The notes: generated by a model from the letters alone, not told the origin. A stretch of DNA of 64,000 nt from Ricinus communis (GCF_019578655.1 NC_063264.1:21785688-21849687); one strand, 5' to 3'; counted from the first letter of the stretch, positions 1 to 11,224 are shown. Numbers and translations are program-made.

Positions 1-511
1 TTTTGGGGAGACCTTTCCTTGCCACAGTTAGAGCTAAAATAGACGTATTTGAGGGGAAGTTAGAACTTAATGTAGGGGACGTATCACTTTTAGTTTACCC
101 TCATTTGATAGTTCTTCCACCGACCATGTTCATGCCATTTGTTGTATTGATGGAATTGATCTTGCATGTAATACACAACCACAAGATGTACAAATGGATG
201 ATGCTATACATGTTTCTTCCCCTACTAGTATGTGTTATTCATCTGAAAAAAATAACTTGTATCAATATGAGACTTTGTGCTGTGATAGACCCGAGAAGGG
301 TAGTTGCAAGTTTGTTTTTTACAGGTCACTTAGCCGGAATTCGGAGTGGATGAATGGACATCCTAAATCGGTCCAGAGAGCACCTCCTTGGTCATCTACT
401 GCACACATCGGACCTTTTCATTGCGCTTATATGCCTCGAGCCCCAACTTACATTGAGCCTACCTTCTTAATTTGCTCGCGATGCAGGAATGTTGATCCAG
501 AGTCCAGCTAG
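1..511 (+). pseudogene. Gypsy aspartic protease region, frameshifted remnant
   Basis: The first 25 codons read GRPFLATVRAKIDVFEGKLE, the conserved segment after the catalytic core of Athila/Tat-like gypsy proteases (compare LLGRPFMATTRTVIDMHDGK in the element at 32625). The reading frame shifts near position 80: the protease-like sequence continues in frame +2 (SLPSFDSSSTDHVHAI and onwards) to a stop at 509-511. The catalytic D-x-GAS motif would lie upstream of the window. In a working element this enzyme cleaves Gag in virus-like particles; the frameshift argues that this copy is dead. Confidence 0.65.
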
Positions 512-2423
512 ACGACTCAAACAAAAAGAAGCGCCTTCGGGAGGCATTCCCGAATCTATTTTTGCTTTCTGAATTTTTGGACATTTTTATTTTATTTTAT
601 TTTATGTAGTCATTTGCAGTTAGATATTTCAGTCTGTTTTTAGTAAGTTTGATTTTTAGGAGATGCTATCTTATTGAACCTTTTACTAGATGTTGCTTGG
701 AATGTGTTTATTCTTGAATTTTGCAGGAGTTAGCCTACTTGATGCTCGTACGTAATTTTGAGGACTAACATATTTTGAAGTGTTAAAGTACACATCAAGG
801 GCAATATCTAGTAGACTTTCTAGTTTTTATCTCTTTTTGTCGTCTTGTTTTTCTCTTAGTTTTCTAATTTCTTTTATGGACTCCCATAATTAGCTTCATT
901 TTACGTATTTTATTCCTTTTATTTTGGAGTGCCTACCTTGTTTACACTGAGGACAGTGTTTTTCACAAGTGTGGGGTAGGTACCGTAGATTTGTGCAGGT
1001 ACTAATTTTATCTTTGCTATTTTTATCTTGTTTTAATATCCCTTATTGATTGAGTCCATCCATTATTACTGTCCTTATCTTGAGTTTTGTTTTAATCGAG
1101 TAGTTAATGATTTTCTCCTTTGAATGGATTCCCTTATAGCTTTTATCGAACCTTGTTGGAAGAAGGCAATGAACGAATCTCTTAATTACAATCCAGCCAG
1201 GTAAAACTGGTATTTTTCCTTAAATTCTTCCATTTTACTTTATCTTAGATATAGAACACTGTTAATATTATTGCTTATTATTGTGATTGACTGTTTAAAC
1301 TTTGGTTTGAGAATTCATGCAATTTTAACCCACTCAAATGGTGAGATTTTGAGCCAATTGGTGCATCACTATTATGCTCCCTTTTCTTTCATTAGTGAGC
1401 ATTGTACAGAATCTCTGTTTTTAGAACTTGCTTTACGATATCTTTTGAGATTACATGAATTGTCAATAATCGTGAGATGATTTGGGCACTTAGGATTTAC
1501 ACAATTTGGCCAAAAAGCCTAACCCTGTTTTTCCCTTAGTGAACCAATTTTGAGCCTTAGCCTTTCCTTTCGTGATAATAATAACAGTGACACTCATTTT
1601 ATCACTTCTATTCATTTGACCATTCTTTCTACCATTGTTGCTGGAAATTATGTAAGTTTATACTGCATTTTATTTTGGATCAATCTGCAATCATATATTT
1701 CACTAAGTTGCTAGATTTTTCATAGATGCTCCCTTCAATTAAAAAAAAAATTTGATATTCAGTCTTATTGTATGTGTCAATAACCAACAACCCCTACATA
1801 AGCTGTTGTAATATATATACATAGTATATATATATTAAAAAAAAAAGAGTATTAATTTAGTTCATTTTGAGCATCATCTTATTTTTAGAGCAACTTAGTA
1901 TTCATTTTGGTACAACACTTGATCCTTCGTTACTTTCTTGCATTACTTGCTTAACTTCCAGCAACTTGTAGCCTACATTCCATATTTATACGTACCCTAC
2001 CTTAACCCCATTACAACCTGGCTCAAGACCCTTTGATCATGATTATTGATTATTTCGTAGTAGTGGAGATTGGATCTATAAGCAAGCCCATGGTAAGCAC
2101 TTTTTCTGTATTTTTGCGTTGAGAGCTTGGCGATCTTCTTTCACCTATATACACTTGTGTGTTTTGAGTGACATCTTGTGAGGCATGGTTCTCAATTTCT
2201 CAATTTAGATGGTTTATCATTTTAACTTTAGCAACTTTATTAAGTTTGTTCTCTCTCTCAAGGATTTAGTGATTTGGGGATTTTGGGAAAAATCATTATG
2301 GAGTTTTGAAATTTGTTTTGAGCTAACCTCCTGCAATGCATTGGATTGAGTTATTTGGTATCTGTTTGAGGAGTGAGTTGTTGATTGCTTGAGGACAAGC
2401 AAAAGTTTAAGTGTGGGGTAATT
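512..2423 (+). other. Non-coding internal region of the gypsy element plus PPT
   Basis: About 1.9 kb of T-rich DNA between the protease stop and the LTR. No reading frame resembles pol. It contains short AT tracts (1806-1850) and ends in the polypurine tract AAAGTTTAAGTGTGGGG just before the LTR at 2424. A second GTGTGGGG occurs at 970-977. Apart from the PPT I see nothing functional. Confidence 0.5.
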
Positions 2424-3916
2424 TGATAAGCATCATACTACACATGTTTTCATGCCCGATTGTTTACATTTTTATGCATGATTATCCCGTTTTATGCTAG
2501 AATCACCTGTCTTTTGTTTCCTTTCTCGTTTCAGGTCATTTTTGAAGGACACCATCAATAATCGAGGGAAATACGTGTGATTACGGACCAAAATCCATCA
2601 AATTGGGTGAGAACTAGCACCCCGAGGGTTGAGCACGGCCTGGACTCCGGGCGTGCTGAATTACCAAGAGGCTATCCCCAATTGTGCCATTTCAGCATGA
2701 CTTTCGTAGCCACCACGGCCTCTAGCACGGCCTGTGGTGACTCAGCATCGGCTTGGGCACGGCTTGAAAGGAGTCGGCCTGACGGACTCCAGTTCAAGAT
2801 TACACGGACTCGGCCATCTTGAATCATCACGACTGGACTCGGCCGTCTTGAATCATCACACTGGACTCGCCTCTTGAATCAACTATATAGGCAATTTTGA
2901 GTTCTTTTGGAGGGGAGACGATTTTTGGACTCAATTCCAAGACACACACTTGATCAATTGTTTTCCTATACCTCAATTGTAGACCTTGAGAGATTAAAAA
3001 TTCATCAATTGAAGGAGGGATTTCACTTCTTCGAACATCGAATTGAAGATCAAGACAAACTTTGGGAGCATTCAAGAGGCAACTAGGGTTTGAGATTTCG
3101 AATTTGCAATTTTAGGGTTTCTCATTCAGCTTGAAAGAGAAGGGTGTACATGCCTTTAATTTATTTTTCCTTATTTTGTTCCCTAATTGCTTTAACCATG
3201 AACATGAGTAGCTAGATCTTTTGAATCCATTAGGGTTCACCTTTGTTGATGGATTATGCTTAATTATTAGTTTTTATAATTGTCATTCTTGCAATCTTCT
3301 TGCTATTCAGTAATAAAAGTTTGATTCAGTTAATTTGAGACGTTGGATTAATTGTTTATTAGGTTGTTTCTTGACATTGAGAAATGCTTGTTACAACTGG
3401 ACATTGAATAGTAAGGACTGGTAGTTAAACTTAGAGATAAGGTTGATTTACTCGCCGGATTAAGAACTAACAACTCTTAATAGTTTTAAATCATACTTAA
3501 TGCTAATCTGTAGTAATCCGATAGGAAGAGATTCCATTAGGTTAGTGCAGGTTTAGGAATCCGGTAAGCTCGAGAGAGGAATCGGGATTCAATTCAGGAT
3601 TTAGGCACGGGTAAGCAAGATCGGCAATCCATACAATCCATTTTTAGAATTCCATCACTTAGGCTCCCTTTTGGGTTTGTTTCTCTCTTTGCAATTGTCT
3701 TTTGATTGTCCGTTGTTCTTCATTTACTTATTTGCACTCATAACCATTAGCTGGTACGTTAGAACTTTCACACCCTATTTCAGACTAGATAACATAGCAA
3801 ACAGTAGTAACTCTAGGTTCACCCGATCTCCAGGGATACGACCTTGATACTCACTAGTGCTAGGCTGCATCGGTAGGTTCACTGCCTTAGGTGTAGGTTG
3901 CATAAAGAGCCCATCA
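2424..3916 (+). repeat. LTR (3') of the gag-pro gypsy element
   Basis: The LTR begins TGATAAGCATCATAC directly after the polypurine tract and ends ATAAAGAGCCCATCA, giving the expected TG...CA ends over about 1.49 kb. A TATA-like CTATATAGG at 2883-2891 may be its Pol II core promoter, which in retrotransposons drives the genomic transcript from the 5' LTR. Just upstream, 2806-2880 holds three imperfect copies of a 28-29 bp unit. The end at 3916 abuts sequence matching the interior of another LTR family, which fixes the right border. Confidence 0.7.
2806..2880 (+). repeat. Three imperfect 28-bp tandem repeats upstream of an LTR TATA box
   Basis: Units start at 2806, 2835 and 2863, each beginning GGACTCG and containing CTTGAATCA. 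The third is shortened and runs into the TATA-like box at 2883. Repeated short units just upstream of an LTR TATA box are often enhancer-like, but that role is inferred from position only. Confidence 0.55.
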
Positions 3917-6382
3917 AAGTACTTCAGTAGAACACTAATCCCAACACTAACATCACGATCAATCTCAACATTGACATCTCGACTAACCTCAACTCTAACA
4001 TCTCGACTAATCTCATTCCAACAGAACTGGCGCCCAGGGAGCGAAGCTCGACTAGGGTCCTTAACTCTAGTCCGGTCACTTAATGTTCGCTATCAGCCTT
4101 AGCCTTTCGGCTCTCTTATTCCAATAAGACTGGCGCCCAGAGAGCGAAGCTCAACTAGGGACCTTACCTCTAGTCTGGTCACTTAGGTTTCCAAATAAGC
4201 CGGCGCCCAAAGAGTAATGCTCGACCAGGGACCTTTACTCCGGCAACCACACTCTACTAAGCCCAGAGAGCGATGCTCGACCAGGGCAAGTCCTAATATT
4301 TTCTTTTTAAATTTACTTATTTACCCTTTTCCATCATTCTCAGATTTATACCAGAACACTCATCAAACTCTTATGTTCTACTGCCATCCCATCCTGAATC
4401 ATCATGCAATGATAAAATTAATGATAAAGGAAGAACATACATAAATAGTAATTAAAAAGCATAATACATATGAATAATAATTAAATTAATAATTAAACTT
4501 GCAATAAATAATCACGATAGCAAATCAAAAATTTATGCATGACACGTGCATAACCGATATATGACTTTAACTCATAGCTTTGGCGACCTCATATCTCTGC
4601 TCTGATGCCTCGGGTGGAGCGAGCCGAATAAACGGATTATCTAATCACGGAAAATAATTTATCAAAAACGCTGAAACAATTGACCATTAACCCTAGGTCT
4701 AGATTCCTAGGACTGACTGTCTAAGAATCTCGACTAGGAAGAATTCTACTGAAAATTCAGCAGAACCTCCCCTAAAATACAGACATTTACCCCTCGTGAA
4801 ATGGGTCTAGAACCTGCCAGAAAAACACTTCAAATATTCAACAATTTAATACAACGGGAGTCGGGTCCCCAAGACTTCACTATTTTTCCCGACTCCCCCA
4901 CACAACACAATTCACGACTATGGCAGGCAGTCCAACAAATAATTATTTTAACTCACAGATATTTTCTAATACACGACACAATTTAATAAACACATAATTA
5001 TACCAAAGAATTTCTAAAATCAACGGGCCAGAGAAAATTACCGAGACGCTTGATCGCTCGGTCGACTCGCCTCCAGCTGCCGGAGTCCGATCGACGATCC
5101 GAACACACCAACGGACTCAAAACGATGCGCTGATGATGATCCCCACTTCTGATTTTCCGATCCGACCCCCGATCATTCGAAGAGATTTGCAGACGATCTC
5201 GACCGTCGATTTACAAACGGAGTACGATCGCCATGAAATCATTGCGAAGCTTGAGCTGAGGGGAGTCCGGATATGTCCTTCGATCATCCAAAGCTCGCCG
5301 GAAAAGCCCGAAAACGCGACTGCCATCCACTTTCTCTCTCCACCGCGAACTTCCATCTCCAGCCACCATTCACGTCGCCGCTGCCGCCAAAAGGAAGCTC
5401 TCGCCGAGGGGAGTCGATCGCCACCAAAATTAGCGGCTACCATCACCGGAATCGCATGCACGGCGGCAAGGAAGTTTCGGCTGCCTTCCTCCTCGCGCGT
5501 GCTGCCGCCTTTATAGCTGCACTCGCCGACACCAATAGCGCCTTCGGCCGGCATCACGCGCCTGGCGGTCGGCCGCCACCGGCTGGACGACGTAGCGCCT
5601 CCCCCTCTCTCCTCTCCTTCCCTGACGCCTTCCTCTCCTTTTCTTTCTTCTTTCTTTTCCTTTCTTTCCTTATCAGCATTTAGCCCCTAAACTTTTCTTC
5701 ATTACCTTTTGGTCTCTCAACTTTTTTAATTACTATCAATTTTGCCCTGTAAAAATTCCAATTAATCCCTAATTAGCCTTTCAATTAAGCCCTAACTATT
5801 TAATTTGGACCAAATTAAAATTATTGAAAATACACAATTACATATATATCCTTGCCGACACATTTATTTACAAAAATACCAAACATAAAAATTTTCATTA
5901 AACCTCCATAATAATAAAATTATTCTTTTAATCCTCGTCCCAAAATAAATTTTCAATTTAGTCCTAACATACAAATAATTTAATTAATCAATTTGTTAAC
6001 TATTTTTCAACTTAATTTTTAATAGCTCTAGCTAATTAAAATATCAGTTTCTCCAAAAATTCTTTTATAAAAAAAATCCTTTATAAATTCTTCCATAATT
6101 TTTCAATATATAATTTTATTTATATATATTATATATACATTTAGGAAAAATTTGAATAACTAAAATATAATTTATTTCTCAAATAATTACTTAATTAATT
6201 TCTTAAAGATCCAACTAATTGGATATAGAAAAATAACTTATTTAATTGTCTAACATTAAAATTCCACTTAATTCATTTCAATTTAAACCAAATAAAAATA
6301 AATTTAATTTAATTTAAATAAAAACTCATTTATTAATCATTATTAATATTATATTTGCTAAAGAAAAATTCAGGGTATTACA
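3917..6382 (+). repeat. Large-LTR family copy A, 5' end cut off by the gypsy insertion
   Basis: This matches the interior and 3' end of the large LTRs at 20084-23255 and (reverse) 59908-63301. Shared landmarks are the ACTTCAGTAGAAC start, repeats around GCGAAGCTCGAC at 4030-4290, a GC-rich block at 5040-5640, an AT-rich tail with ATTAATCCC-type phrases, and the end GGGTATTACA at 6373-6382. The left end sits directly against the gypsy LTR end at 3916, so that gypsy element most likely inserted into this LTR and the missing 5' part lies upstream of the window. Reading frames in 5117-5683 are the GC-rich block seen in all copies. Confidence 0.8.
4027..4290 (+). repeat. Degenerate internal subrepeats of the large LTR (copy A)
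   Basis: Four degenerate repeats of a CGCCCAGAGAGCGAAGCTCG-like unit followed by an AGGGNCCTT phrase are spaced about 60-100 bp apart (near 4030, 4135, 4202 and 4262). The same four-unit block is present in copy B (about 20857-21120) and, reversed, in copy C (about 62545-62700), so it is an ancestral part of this LTR family. Confidence 0.6.
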
Positions 6383-6740
6383 ATTCTTATTAATTTATAT
6401 AGTTCTTTTATATTTGTTTGTTCTTTTCTCTTTATTATTAGGATGTTTTAGATTTTCTTTGTGGCTTATTTGATTTACTTTATGAAGTTATGGAGTATAT
6501 GATTCTCTTTGTGGAGTTAATGTTTTTCCTTATGGATATATTCGTGGAATTTAGTATATATGACATGCTAGTTGTAAGAAACTATTTTTGTGGATCTTTT
6601 GCAATCGGATTCATTTAGGGACCAAAAAGACGATTTGTAGTCATATAAAACTATTAAATAGAGCAAGCAATTCACTGAGTTGCATATTAGATTAGCTCTG
6701 TTAATGCGATTGAAGAATATGAACATAATTTTTTTTTACT
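6383..6740 (+). repeat. Repeat fragment shared with 55690-56000
   Basis: Phrases such as TTATTATTAGGAT, TTTTGTGGAGTT-like and ATGATTCTC recur in the same order at 55690-56000, directly upstream of the copia remnant there. Both copies lie next to other retroelement sequence. It could be a piece of a copia LTR or leader, or an independent repeat; the sequence does not decide. It has no reading frame. Confidence 0.45.
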
Positions 6741-6785
6741 ATCTAATTGAAGACTTTTTTTTTGTTTATATTACTTAATTGTACT

Positions 6786-6977
6786 TAGTTTTATCATTGA
6801 TCAAGTGGTACTATTATTAATGCATGGAAGATACATGATTCCATATAAAGGAAAAAGAAAGATTGCTCAATGTAATTCTCATAGTTTTATCATTGATCAA
6901 GTGGTACTATTATTAATGCATGGAAGATACATGATTCCATATAAAGGAAAAAGAAAGATTGCTCAATGTAATTCTCA
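6786..6977 (+). repeat. Perfect 96-bp tandem duplication
   Basis: Copies at 6786-6881 and 6882-6977 are identical by eye over all 96 bases, so the duplication is recent. Both begin TAGTTTTATCATTGATCAAG and end GTAATTCTCA. The open frame running through them just repeats the same residues and has no other sign of coding. The array ends about 325 bp upstream of the start codon of the cysteine-rich peptide gene at 7302, so it may lie in that gene's promoter region. Confidence 0.9.
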
Positions 6978-7301
6978 GATCCTTGTGATCTCAACATCCT
7001 TTCCTTTTCACAGTCACATACATTTAAAGAAATGGATTCCGTCATCTAATTCAATGTACTCTCACATGACAGGATAACTACAAAATCTAGAAAAATCTGA
7101 TAATTAAAAAGAATATCATGAAAGTTCTAATAAGGGAGATAAGTTAAAATTCATAACCCATTTAGGAAAAGGAAGAAAAGAGCATCATTACTATGGCAGC
7201 TTGATGTAAATGAAATACACAAATAAAAAGCTAGGAATGCCTTCCTGTAGAGTACCAAAAACAGAAACAATATTGCAAGGGGCAGTGTGCAAGTACTGAG
7301 C

Positions 7302-7520
7302 ATGAAGATAGAAATTAGCATTTCAGCAAGCTTTACCATGACTTTGTTGCTCATGTTACCTCTCCTTGAAGCACAATGTGAGTTGGTGGATACTAAATGC
7401 TTTCGTCAATGTTTTGTTCCCTGCGAAAAACATTTTGCGAACCAATTTTGTGTCTCTGAGTGCAACCGTCAATGCTGCAAAAAGCCTAGTGGTGTAAAAT
7501 CTACAGCACCCAAAAGATAG
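7302..7520 (+). CDS. Small secreted cysteine-rich peptide, thionin-like/hairpin type
   Basis: A single-exon frame of 72 codons from the ATG at 7302; an upstream in-frame GTG at 7287 is not a plausible eukaryotic start. Residues 1 to about 26 form a classic signal peptide, with a hydrophobic core TMTLLLMLPLLEA and an Ala-Gln-Cys cleavage area, so the product should enter the secretory pathway. The mature part has the spacing C-x3-C-x3-C-x8-C-x3-C-x3-C-C with a basic, Lys/Arg-rich tail. Paired C-x3-C motifs on two short helices are known from thionin-like and alpha-hairpinin defence peptides of plants; membership is inferred from spacing only. A poly(A) signal AATAAA lies 60 bp after the stop, at 7581. 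It stands alone, flanked by AT-rich spacer and a recent tandem duplication upstream. A role in defence or signalling is possible but unproven. Confidence 0.6.
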   Translation: MKIEISISASFTMTLLLMLPLLEAQCELVDTKCFRQCFVPCEKHFANQFCVSECNRQCCKKPSGVKSTAPKR

Positions 7521-7580
7521 TGAGGTGTGTTTATTTGCAATATTGTTGTGTCTTCTAATAATATGCATGATGATCATTTT

Positions 7581-7586
7581 AATAAA
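7581..7586 (+). promoter_or_regulatory. Poly(A) signal of the cysteine-rich peptide gene
   Basis: AATAAA sits 60 bases after the TAG stop at 7518-7520, a normal distance for a plant near-upstream element. Confidence 0.5.
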
Positions 7587-8653
7587 GAAACAAGAAATCA
7601 ATGCAATTTTAGTACTACTAGCTTTATGAGCAATTTATGCATATTTTTTATGCCATTAAATACACAACTTCACGTAATTAATTAATTTACCATAATAAAA
7701 CAATGTGCGAGTTTGAGAGAAGTAAAAGAGTTCTCCCACAAACTAAATTATTTGAAATCCTATTTATGTTCTTTTTGGAATGCATAAGCTAACGTAGAGT
7801 ATATTAATTTTAGATGCAATCACAGACGAACACTTCAAAGAATTACTATCTTCTTTCTTCCCTATGAGGAAGCGCACAAGTTAGCAATCGAGAGAATTGA
7901 CTGACTTACACTGAGAACCAAAAAGAGAATTAACCAACTTCAAATTCGTTTAGTTATTTGCACCATTCTCCACTGTCAAAGAGAATTTACCTCTCAGCAA
8001 GCTTATTATAGCGAGTGAGGTGATGAAGGAAGAAGGAAAATCTGCTTGAGGAGGGCAAATAAAAGAAGTGGAAAACTATACAAAGGAAAATTCAAGGCAG
8101 TGGCTTGCCTACTTCTAAGTCTAATATATATATATATATATTACAAAAAATATTGGTGCTCTTTCTTCTAAACTGTTTTCTTTTTCAAAAGGGTTTTGTG
8201 TTTACATCATGATGCTTAGAAGTTGGTTTATGTTTTTTCTGGGTTCTTATTCTAAAGCTATACGCAATCTAATGCTTATTTCTAGGCCTTAGTGGTTTTT
8301 TTCATCAATTTCCTTTTGCAGATTAATAAAAGCAATGGCTTAAATACTGGAGTTTATAAAATCAATTAGTAACAAGACATGTTTCTTAAATGTCTGAAAT
8401 CTCGGCAACTCCCTGACTGAAAGTAAACGATTTTTCTTTATTTTTTTTAAACAAGCGTTTACAGAAACATGTCTTTTTTCAATTCATTGAAAGTATTATT
8501 CCATTGTTTCACCATTAAAGTGGTAATTTCTGTCAAATTAATGGATAATGTATAATACTCAATTTTAAAACTCTTTGATTTTCATAAGTGAAAATATCAA
8601 CCTGTTACTATCAAAATTGGTGGAAGATGCATGAAGTCTCTATTTTTAAGACT
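7587..8653. other. Intergenic spacer between the two host genes
   Basis: AT-rich spacer without a supportable frame. It holds a short TA microsatellite at about 8130-8141. I see no repeat family or RNA gene here. Confidence 0.5.
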
Positions 8654-8659
8654 TTTATT
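8654..8659 (-). promoter_or_regulatory. Poly(A) signal of the methyltransferase-like gene
   Basis: TTTATT on the plus strand reads AATAAA on the minus strand, about 107 bases after the stop codon ending at 8766. It is the nearest canonical signal downstream of the gene. Confidence 0.4.
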
Positions 8660-8765
8660 TCATCAATTAGACCACTATAAAGTTAATAGATGACGTACGA
8701 AAATTGAATTTTGAGAAGTGAGAATACCGACTAGGTTACTACTCATTCACGAAATCATGTCTTTG

Positions 8766-9692
8766 CTAATTAAGGTGAATTGCTCCCAAAAACAAATGTA
8801 AGGGGGATCCTATAAATTTGAAGGTGCGGCATTCTCCAACTGGAAAAGTCTCGTCACATCTTCCAATTCCATGTCCTCTCTTATTAACATATCCTGGATA
8901 ATCCCATTCACAAAAGATCGCACACCCAAAATTATACAGCCCAACTTCTTCCGCCAATTTCTCTATCTCCCAGTTGCAAAATGGATGTGCAGTCTTATGA
9001 GTCACATGTACCTCTCCATTCTCTGTCAACATTTTACTTGCACTTATCAGGAACCCCTTCACTACCCTCTTGTGAAGCCTGCAGAAATGAAGAAAAGCCA
9101 AGTAAACGCATACAATTATAGCTGGAATGACCAAAATTGCAGGCCATTAATTTGGTTAAGGTAATAAGCAGACTTACTCAATTTGTTTCTTGTCATGTTC
9201 ACGCCATTTAAGAGAAGCATGAGGGAAATTAAAGACTATCCTGTCAAAAGTAGTGTGCGCCAGAAGAGAGTATTGGCTCATAGTACTAGCATCCACTTTA
9301 TGAATGATTCTGCACCCTAAATCCTGTAGCTCTTTCAAGTGCATTTCAGCCCTTGAATACTTTATTATCAGCTCACCTTTAATTTGCATGGACACCCAAA
9401 TTATACCAATTAAAATAGTAATAACGTAAAGAAAGAAAGAACCCAGATTATGTACAGAAAGATGTTAATATTACGGACCAAGCTAAGCTACCTTACCTTT
9501 AGAGTCAAGAGAGGTTGCAACCATATTGGAAGCAGATCCAAAGGCTTTAGCCAAGCAAGCAGCAAAAGAAAAGTCACCTTCACCAACTAGAAGTATTTTA
9601 TGAGAAGAGCTATAGTGCTTTATCCATTTCTCTTCTGCTTTAGCACCTAAACAGCTGCTGCTGCTGCTGCTATTACTACCAACCATTGCCAT
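8766..9692 (-). CDS. BMT5-like (DUF2431) rRNA uridine methyltransferase-like protein, three exons
   Basis: Exons on the minus strand are 9692-9497, 9376-9178 and 9078-8766: 708 nt encoding 235 residues. Both introns are GT-AG (donors GTAAGG and GTAAGT, acceptors AAAG and TGCAG) and the joined frame is uninterrupted. A Ser-rich N-terminus (about residues 6-13) precedes a Rossmann-type SAM site, KILLVGEGDFSFAACLAKAF (about 32-51). FDRIVFNFPH lies mid-protein and EVHVTHKT plus YPGYVNKRGHG and GECRTFKF lie near the C-terminus. These are the hallmark blocks of the plant family that includes Arabidopsis At4g26485-like proteins, related to yeast Bmt5, which methylates uridine N3 of 25S rRNA in the nucleolus. 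Whether this small plant paralogue has that activity is not known. The length fits a single-domain member. No neighbour suggests co-function. Confidence 0.88.
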
Positions 9693-9804
9693 TTTTTGAC
9701 CTTAAAAAGTGGCCTAGTGCTACGCTACTAGTATCCTTCCATCTGAGGTTGTTAAGTTCTCTTTCTTTTCCTTTTTTTATTGATCTTTCTACGTACACCA
9801 TGAT

Positions 9805-9818
9805 ATGTATATATATAG
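9805..9818 (-). promoter_or_regulatory. Probable TATA box of the methyltransferase-like gene
   Basis: On the minus strand the sequence reads GCTATATATATACAT about 115 bases upstream of the ATG at 9692. That is a plausible core promoter giving a short 5' UTR. TA-rich DNA is common in this window, so support is only positional. Confidence 0.4.
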
Positions 9819-11215
9819 CAACTTTTTTAACTTTGGAAAATTCTTGCCTAAGAATTTGGATCAGTTCTTATTTATGAGTCTCATTTCCAAGGAAGGTCTC
9901 TTAGTTTTCTGACTCAGTATATCCACCATGGTCGGCCGTTTCAAATGCCATTTACTGTGTATAAAAGAGATTCTTAATCTTGAAAAGAAGAAAACAGAAA
10001 GAATATCGGGTGCTTTTCTCTAGGAGTCTTTTCCAATACCACCAATTAAATTTTGGCCACGATTTCTTTTTTTCTTTTGAGGAATCGAAACAAATTATTT
10101 ATGATGAGTGTTTTGTGTATAAATTCCTTTTTTTACCTCCATGCTGTATTTACTTGAATTATAATCTCTTCTATTTGGGAGCTATCTTATGCTCTAAGCA
10201 AATAGACGTGAGTCCCGCCTTTGACTACTCTAACTTTTTGAATTAGATAATATTTAAAATTAAAATAAATTATTATTATTATTTTATACGAAAAAAGGAT
10301 TTTAAAAAAAAGTTATAACATTAATATTTTGTAATTCTCATTCTATTTCTTATCTAATTCTTATTTATGATTTCTTTAAAAATTTGCACTATATGTATTC
10401 CTTTGAGAATACTTCTAATAAAGTGATTGTTAATATTTACTTGAGAAATAAACTTGACAATCAAATATGACTAAAATATAAATAGAAAAAAACATATATT
10501 TTTTATCACGTTTTAATAGTTGTTTAAAATTACAAGAGTATTTTCATTTCTATCAATGATATCTTCCTTTATTGAGTGATATTTTTTATTTGACCTCGAG
10601 TTGCTCATTCTATCACTACAACAATCTAATGTTCACTTTAATGATTTTGTAAGTTCTCAAAAACTAAATTTTGTTAATATCACAATTAATAATTTCTAAA
10701 ATTGTTCAGTAATAAAGTATGTTGTAACAATCTTTAGTGACTTTACAATAAGTTGATCATTAACGTAAAAAAAATGATGGGGAACCATATGATTTTCTTC
10801 GTAATATTTTTTACTCTAAGATATATAGGTGTATACATCCTACCTAAAATTTGAGATACTTTTAATGTCATTATGACTAACATTGGAAAACTATAAATTA
10901 TTTTACCACATAAAAGGCGACTATTCTCACTATATAATGAACTGTTCTAAAAGAGCCTTTTTTTTTAAAAATAAAAATTACCGATAGAAAATATGATCAA
11001 TCAACAATTTAAAATTTTAAAAGATATATAGAAAAGGAGTACACTAATAGATAAATATATGAACTAACATAGTTAGGGGTCTTTTTTTGATAAAAATAGT
11101 TAATTATGTTTCCAATCTCCATCTTTAATTTTAAATCAAATGATTAAAATTTTATTAAGAATTTAAATTTAAAGATTTAAAAAATATAAAATCCCAGCAT
11201 AAATCAGGTCACTTA
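9819..11215. other. AT-rich intergenic spacer
   Basis: Upstream region of the minus-strand gene followed by strongly AT-rich DNA. Short frames such as 9980-10246 have no signal peptide, motif or codon pattern I trust. No RNA gene or clear repeat was seen. Confidence 0.5.
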
Positions 11216-11224
11216 TTAATTTTT

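Larger units (their letters stand above)
1..3916 (+). mobile_element. 3' part of a non-autonomous Ty3/gypsy element (gag-protease type)
   Basis: The window opens inside the protease region of a gypsy retrotransposon. After the protease come about 1.9 kb of non-coding DNA, a polypurine tract (AGTTTAAGTGTGGGG near 2404) and an LTR starting TGATAAG at 2424 and ending CCATCA at 3916. No reverse transcriptase, RNase H or integrase lies between protease and LTR, so the element is either a gag-pro-only derivative or has lost pol. The PPT is almost identical to that of the element at 29328-36564, which has the same architecture. The 5' half lies outside the window. The DNA after 3916 continues in the middle of a different large LTR, so this element is nested in that LTR. 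Confidence 0.75.

Noticed and set aside
5117..5683. ORFs of 127-146 codons on both strands
   Set aside because: Overlapping frames in the GC-rich block of large LTR copy A; no domain, and frames are disrupted relative to other copies.
6805..7077. 90-codon ORF
   Set aside because: It is made of the 96-bp tandem duplication read twice (a multiple of three) and has no other coding signal.
7287..7301. Upstream GTG start for the secreted peptide
   Set aside because: Plant genes start at ATG; the ATG at 7302 gives a normal signal peptide.
8871..9164. Plus-strand 97-codon ORF
   Set aside because: Antisense to exon 3 and intron 2 of the methyltransferase-like gene, whose minus-strand motifs are unmistakable.
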